From assembly GCA_029204225.1 (NCBI GenBank), contig CM055093.1:5994933-6058932 (forward strand): DNA of 64,000 nucleotides. The letters run 5' to 3'. Numbering within the stretch: the first letter of the stretch is position 1; each line of letters starts with the position of its first letter. Positions 59,193 to 64,000 of the stretch are shown piece after piece. Origin of the DNA: Diphasiastrum complanatum. Taxonomy: Eukaryota > Streptophyta > Lycopodiopsida > Lycopodiales > Lycopodiaceae. A program made the translations under genes and the position numbers. The notes under the pieces were generated by a model. The model made no database searches, was not told the DNA's origin, and saw only the letters and a program-made list of their open reading frames with translations.

Positions 59193-61373
59193 TTAACTTG
59201 ATAAATGAAGCCTTTGGCAAGGCTTAGTGAGTAGATCAGCAAGGCAATCTGAAGAAGACACATGATGTAGCTTGATCTCCTTTGCTTGAACCTTTTCCCT
59301 CACAAAATGGTGAGCAATCTCTATGTGCTTGCTCCTTGCATGGAATGTGGGATTGGTTGCTAATGCTTGGCTTGATTGGTTGTCACAAAATATTATTGGC
59401 TGCTCCTCAGCCTCGATGACTTGCAACTCCACCAAAAGCCTCTTCAACCATAGGATCTCCTTTGTTGTGGACGTTAGTGCCTTGTATTCCGTTTCGGTTG
59501 AAGATAGAGAAATAGTATCTTGCTTTTTGGAAAGCCAAGACACTATGCCATTGCAAAGGAAGATAACAAAAGCACTTGTGGACCTCCAATCCACCTTATC
59601 ACCTACAAAATCAGCATCCAAACATGCCCTTAAGGCAAGATTAGATCCATCATATAAAATGCCAGAGTTCTTGGTGGCCGAAATGTACCTCAACACCCTT
59701 TTTGCATTTTTCCAATGACAAACCAATTGATTTTGCATAGATTGGCTTAGTTTACCTACACTATAACGTAGATCAGGCCTAGTTATAGTAAGATGGATCA
59801 AGGAATCTACAAGTATCCTATATAGTGTGATGTCCTCAAAGGATGCTTCATCATCACTATTGGAAACTTTTACATTTTGCTCTATAGGAGTTTCTACTCC
59901 TTTACAATATTTCATTTCAAACTTTTCTAAGATAGAAGAAGCATATTTGGATTAACAAATTGCTTAAGCCCATAAAGGCTTCTTAGCAACAAACACACTT
60001 TTTCCTCTTGATCTTCTTTGATGAAGCCCTCGGGTTGCCTCATGAAGATCTCCTCTTCTAAATATCCATTGAGAAATGCATTAGTCACATCAAGTTGAAA
60101 TAGAGGCCAATTGACATCTCTACTCACTAGAATATTTTTAGTGATTGGATTGTAGACTCTATATCCTTTGCTATTTTCAGCATAACCAACAAAGATCCCC
60201 TTTATAGAAGTAGGATCATCCTTTTTTCTTGTATCTGATGCTTGAAAAACATAGCAAGTAGATCCAAAAAATCTTAGATCTTTAAGATTTGGCTTCTTAC
60301 AAAATAGAGCCTCATAAGATGTTATGCGAACAATGGGCTTAACATGGCAATCTATTACACAAACAAGTTGCACAAATAATAGCCTCTCCCCAAAAGGACA
60401 TAGGTAGAGATGCATCTAACCTCAAAGTCTTGCACACTCACAAAGTGTTCTATTCATCCTCTCGGCTATACCATTTTGTTGAGGACTATAAGTAATGTAA
60501 GCTCTCTTTCTATCATCTTGGTGGAGATATACTCTCCACCATTATCACTCCTCAGTACTTTAATTCTAGCATCAAGTTGATTTTCAACTAGAGTTTTGAA
60601 TTTAACAAAGCCTTCAAACACTTTACTTTTGGAATCCAAAAGTTCAATCCAAGTGTATCTAGAGTAATCATCAATAAAAGATACATACATAGATGCACCT
60701 CCATTAGATTCTCGAGAAAAAGAGTGCACATCACTATGAATAAGATCTAATGCTTTTGTAGATCTAGTGGAAGAGATATCAAAAGGTAGCTTGTGTGCCT
60801 TTGACATACTACAAGCTTCACATCTTTTTTCACACTTTGAGAGTGTCTTTGGAAGGCCAAGAGCAAGATCCTTGGTACATAGCATCTCCATAGATTTGAA
60901 GTTGGGGTGGCCCAACCTCTTATGCCAAAGCTCCACTTGATTGAGCTCCTCCTTCACCATGTTCACACTTCCAAGAAAAACATTAGCATCTAGGTTAAAA
61001 AGCCTTCCTTGCTTGAATCCATTTACAATGCAAGTATTATTCATCATTATGGAGCAAACACCTTGCTTAAAATGGACATCTAAGCCATCATCCATCAATT
61101 GTCCTACACTTAACAAATTCTTAGTGAGTGTAGGAACATAGAGTACATTATCAACATCTACTCTTTTAGAGGATCCAAGACTTAAGAGAATATTTCCCAC
61201 TCTATCTATTCTACAATCTTGATCACTTGATGTTAGAATAGACTTTTTACAACCTACAAAAGGTACAAGAGTTGAGAAAAAATCCTTTTGGAATGTCATG
61301 TGGGAACTAGCCCCACTATCAATCCACCATGTGTCATTGGAGTAGCTCTTTGATGTTGATGTAGAAGCCATGC
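59193..61373 (-). pseudogene. Copia element D: protease to RNase H with deletions
   Basis: Reading from 61373 down: SNDTWWIDSGASSHMTF (protease), LWHKRLGHPNFKSM, zinc region CEACSMSKAHKLPF, FIDDYSRYTW and RSDNGGEY of integrase up to about 60466. A frame change leads to the integrase C-terminal part (TSYEALFCKKPNLKDLRFFG, NPITKNILVSRDV). It then jumps straight into mid-RT (LFQLDVTNAFLNGYLEEEIF, LLRSLYGLKQF), then again near 59940 to the sequence before RNase H (KYCKGVETPIEQN), and ends with RNase H (DADFVGDK, SSTETEYKAL, LADLLTKP). The RT catalytic YVDD is lost in the second jump. Gag is missing. It is abutted at about 61373 by a gypsy element on the other strand. It resembles the young 16190 element more than relics B and C. 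Confidence 0.88.
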
Positions 61374-63058
61374 CATTTATGTTGCCGCTCAACAACAAGC
61401 CTCGAGAAATTGGGCCAGAGCACCACTTGGAGTGCTTTGCATGTGGAGAAAATCACAGAGTTGCAGAATGCTCAAATAAAGAAAAATTTGTACCATTCTA
61501 TCGTGATTGTGGATATGGGTATTGCTATAAAGACTGTCCAGCAAGACTGAAGCCACCACCAGCTACAGCACCTGTACATTTGATAACAATCAAGCAAGGA
61601 TCGGTAGCTCATAATAAACCAAGTGCACCTTTGATGGTGGTCGCCAGAGCACAAAAGCAAAAAGAACCAGTAGTGGATTCAGTACCTGCTGATTCTATAC
61701 CATTGAACGATACACCAACAGCATCGAAAGTTTATCCAAATCTTAATGCAGAAAAACAAAAATATCAGGATATGAGAAAGTGGATTAAGCATATACAAGA
61801 AGAAGAGGAACTTGAAGCTGCTAAAGTAACAGCTGAAGTTCGGTCTTCACCATTGCAGCCTCCAAGAAATTTACGTACAGATATGAATGATCAATTACAT
61901 CATCACAAAGAACCTTTCAAGATGACGGAACCAAAAGCACCGCATACAAAATTACTCATGAATATTTTGTCTAGCAAGATCAATATTTCGTTAGGAGAGC
62001 TCCTAAAGTTGGTGCCAAAAGCAAAAGAAGTCTTAGTGCAAAAGTTAGCTCAAGAAGAATCAGAAGACCATCAGGAGCCGCTCTTTTGTGCTGGATTGGA
62101 AGAATCTAACGATGTACTACATGTTGGAGTAGCTTGGGAAAGTGAACAAAAGAATATCACTCTGCCAATACAACATAGACAATTTTCTAAAGAAGCAGCC
62201 GTGATAGATGGCGGTTCAGGAGTTAACCTGATTTCTACAAAGCTATGTACAAAATGGGACCTTACGAAGATTAAGCCTGTTACTTTTGCTATTAAGCTAG
62301 CTGATCAAACGACGGTTCGTCCACGAGGAATGGTGGAAGATATACCTGTCAGGATTGCGGGAGTACAGTTCGTCATTACTTTCATCGTGATGGACTTACC
62401 AGAAGCACCAAATGTCTACCAAGTTCTCTTAAGACGTCCATGGTTACGAGTTGCGCAAGTAATTCATAACTGGGGTACCGAAAAAATCACTTTTGAAAAT
62501 TGTGAACGTGTAGTTAAAATTGATCCTACGACTTGGACTATCAAGCCAGTGGTTCAAAAAGCGGATGATGATTCATCAACAACGGATCACACTTGTGATC
62601 GACCAGAGAAAAAATTGGGAGTTCACTACGATTCTCAAACAGATACTATCAATTGGAACGAAGCTCTTGCAACAATTGATTGTACAGCAGGACATATGTG
62701 TCAACAAGATATTCAATCAGAGATGAGCGAGATTTCCTTGTTAGATCGAACTTTGGATACACCAATCATGTTTCCACTAAATGTGCTGAATGTAGCCTGG
62801 ATATCAATGGAACCTATACCAGATCCAATTGAGTATGATCTCATACCAATGAGCCATGCCTTAACTTATGATGACAATGCAGAACTTACGGATGAACAGA
62901 TTCTATATCATATGCATCTGACCAGATTTGAAGTGCGTAATGTTCCTGATGAACCAACGATCAAATCGTCCAAAGCAGTCATATTGAAGGGAGACAGGAT
63001 GACAGGTTCGATGACGAAGAAACAAGCAAAGCAACATTATAATACGGTCCTAAAATGA
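61374..63058 (+). pseudogene. Ty3/gypsy gag C terminus and aspartic protease
   Basis: The open frame begins near ATG 61370, but the family similarity is cut there by the copia D junction, so gag lacks its N-terminal part. Cys/His clusters CFACGENHRVAEC (residues 22-34, spaced C2C3H4C rather than the usual C2C4H4C) and CGYGYCYKDC follow. A linker rich in Pro, Lys and Gln comes next. The protease starts around residue 278 (VIDGGSGVNLIS, catalytic Asp at 280), with the later ILLRRPWLR-type stretch VLLRRPWLRVAQ. The frame ends at TGA 63056. In relatives gag-pol continues, so this stop or a shift just before it disables the pol reading. This copy is the better-preserved partner of 30857-32960. Confidence 0.8.
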
Positions 63059-64000
63059 GAAAATCTCCCTCAAAAGATTGATTTAAAGGAAGTGCCACCT
63101 CTATTGGATAAAGACAAAGGAAAAGTCAAGAATGATTCTTCAAGTCAGATCTTTAGCAAGACATCATCGTCTAGGAAGTCTTCACTTGAGAAGAAAGATT
63201 TATCATCCCGGAAGTCATCACCTCCACGATCAATTCCTGCTAAGAAGACTAAACGAAGATCCAAGACAAGTCCTTTAGAAAAAGAACAAGCAAATGTAGT
63301 CCAGCATGACATGCCAGAGCATTTAAAACGTTATACACTGGATGATGTGGAGCACATCGTGAACCTGAAGAACACATGCCGGAATCTAAAGAGGTTTACG
63401 ATGGCCCAACTAGGACGCAGCCAATGAATCTTGCAGAACCAGGAGAACCAGAAAAGATTGTACAAGTGGGACCACAACTAACTCCTGAACAATATTAAGT
63501 ACTCCGTTTGCTACTTATTAAGTATCAAGATTGTTTTGCATGGACTTATCAAGATTTGAAGGGTATTCTGACATCAGTCATTGAACATACCATACCTTTA
63601 GTACCTGATGCAGTACCAAAGGTTACAAAGTTCTATCGCTGTAATCCTAATGTGGTAGATCTAATAAAGAAAGAATCTCAGAGATTGCTTGATGTCGATT
63701 TCATTTATGAGATCGAGCATACTGAATGGATTTCACCGATTGTCATTGTTCCTAAGAAAAATGGGAAATTGCGAATCTGTGTGAATCTCAAAGCATTGAA
63801 TAAAGTGACACGGAGGGATCACTTTCCGTTACCTTTTACTGAAAGCATTTTGGATCGCCTTGCTGGAGCGGAAGCTTATAGTTTCCTAGATGGATTTAGT
63901 GATTACAACCAAGTTAAGATTGCACATGCCGATCGTCACAAAACTGCTTTTGCAATAGAATGGGACACCTATGCTTACAAAGTAATGCCGTTTGGACTCT
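63059..64000 (+). pseudogene. Ty3/gypsy reverse transcriptase, runs off the window
   Basis: A Lys/Ser-rich linker (63092-63427) matches that at 30923-31130. Reading changes frame, then TAA at 63497 interrupts LTPEQY-VLRLLL where Gln is expected. The RT then opens: KYQDCFAWTYQDL, TKFYRCNPNVVDLIKK, HTEWISPIVIVPKKNGK, RICVNLKALNKV, SFLDGFSDYNQVKIA, DRHKTAFAIEW and VMPFGL at the window edge. The catalytic YADD motif lies beyond 64000, so I cannot judge activity. The protein would copy element RNA to DNA. Confidence 0.85.

Noticed and set aside
1-64000. Search for tRNA, rRNA and other structured RNA genes
   Set aside because: By eye I found no B-box-containing cloverleaf, rRNA core or snRNA-type sequence I could support; a covariance-model scan would be decisive.

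Overview
The window looks like a land-plant nuclear chromosome, probably a fern or other seed-free vascular plant. The evidence is a spliced PLS-class PPR-DYW gene, very heavy Ty1/copia and Ty3/gypsy content, AT-rich intergenic DNA and long GA/CT and GT microsatellites. The species cannot be fixed from sequence alone.

Layout. The dominant structure is a large inverted repeat: a left arm at about 308-12722 and a right arm at about 43097-53406, with a ~30.4 kb spacer. The inner ~5 kb of the arms match base for base wherever I compared them, including an ~80 bp microsatellite of equal length. The outer ~7 kb has diverged by substitutions, a 1.38 kb tandem duplication, a 0.84 kb indel and smaller deletions with microhomology. 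Each arm carries the same PPR gene pointing into the spacer. The right copy (minus strand, 45487-42302) is a complete four-exon gene of about 925 codons: organellar PDF-like modules, a PPR tract with three near-identical 101-residue modules, then E and DYW domains. The left copy (plus strand, 10277-12667) has the same 5' exons but is broken at the inner arm boundary, where a 55-bp tandem duplication shifts the frame and the sequence then leaves the arm.

The spacer is mostly mobile DNA: a minisatellite of 21-24 bp units (14.05-14.77 kb); a young copia element with near-identical 681/682-bp LTRs and a TAAAC target duplication (16190-22294); a gypsy integrase scrap; four GA/CT microsatellites; the 3' end of an ABCB transporter gene with a nonsense codon; a copia gag with a fold-back insertion; a decayed gypsy pol; a decayed copia gag-pol; and an element with 355-bp LTRs but no recognisable coding sequence (37752-40886). 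Outside the right arm lie more copia and gypsy pieces, a cluster of near-perfect hairpin palindromes (54943-55838) and a gypsy gag-protease-RT running off the window end.

How the genes work together. The only gene that looks functional is the right-arm PPR-DYW gene, whose expected role is C-to-U editing of an organellar transcript. The two PPR copies converge on the spacer, so read-through could give complementary RNA and silencing; this is inference. No new enzymatic system is evident. The most notable items are the inverted duplication with its breakpoint signature, the PDF-PPR-DYW architecture, the palindrome clusters, and repeated nonsense changes at the same gag tryptophan.
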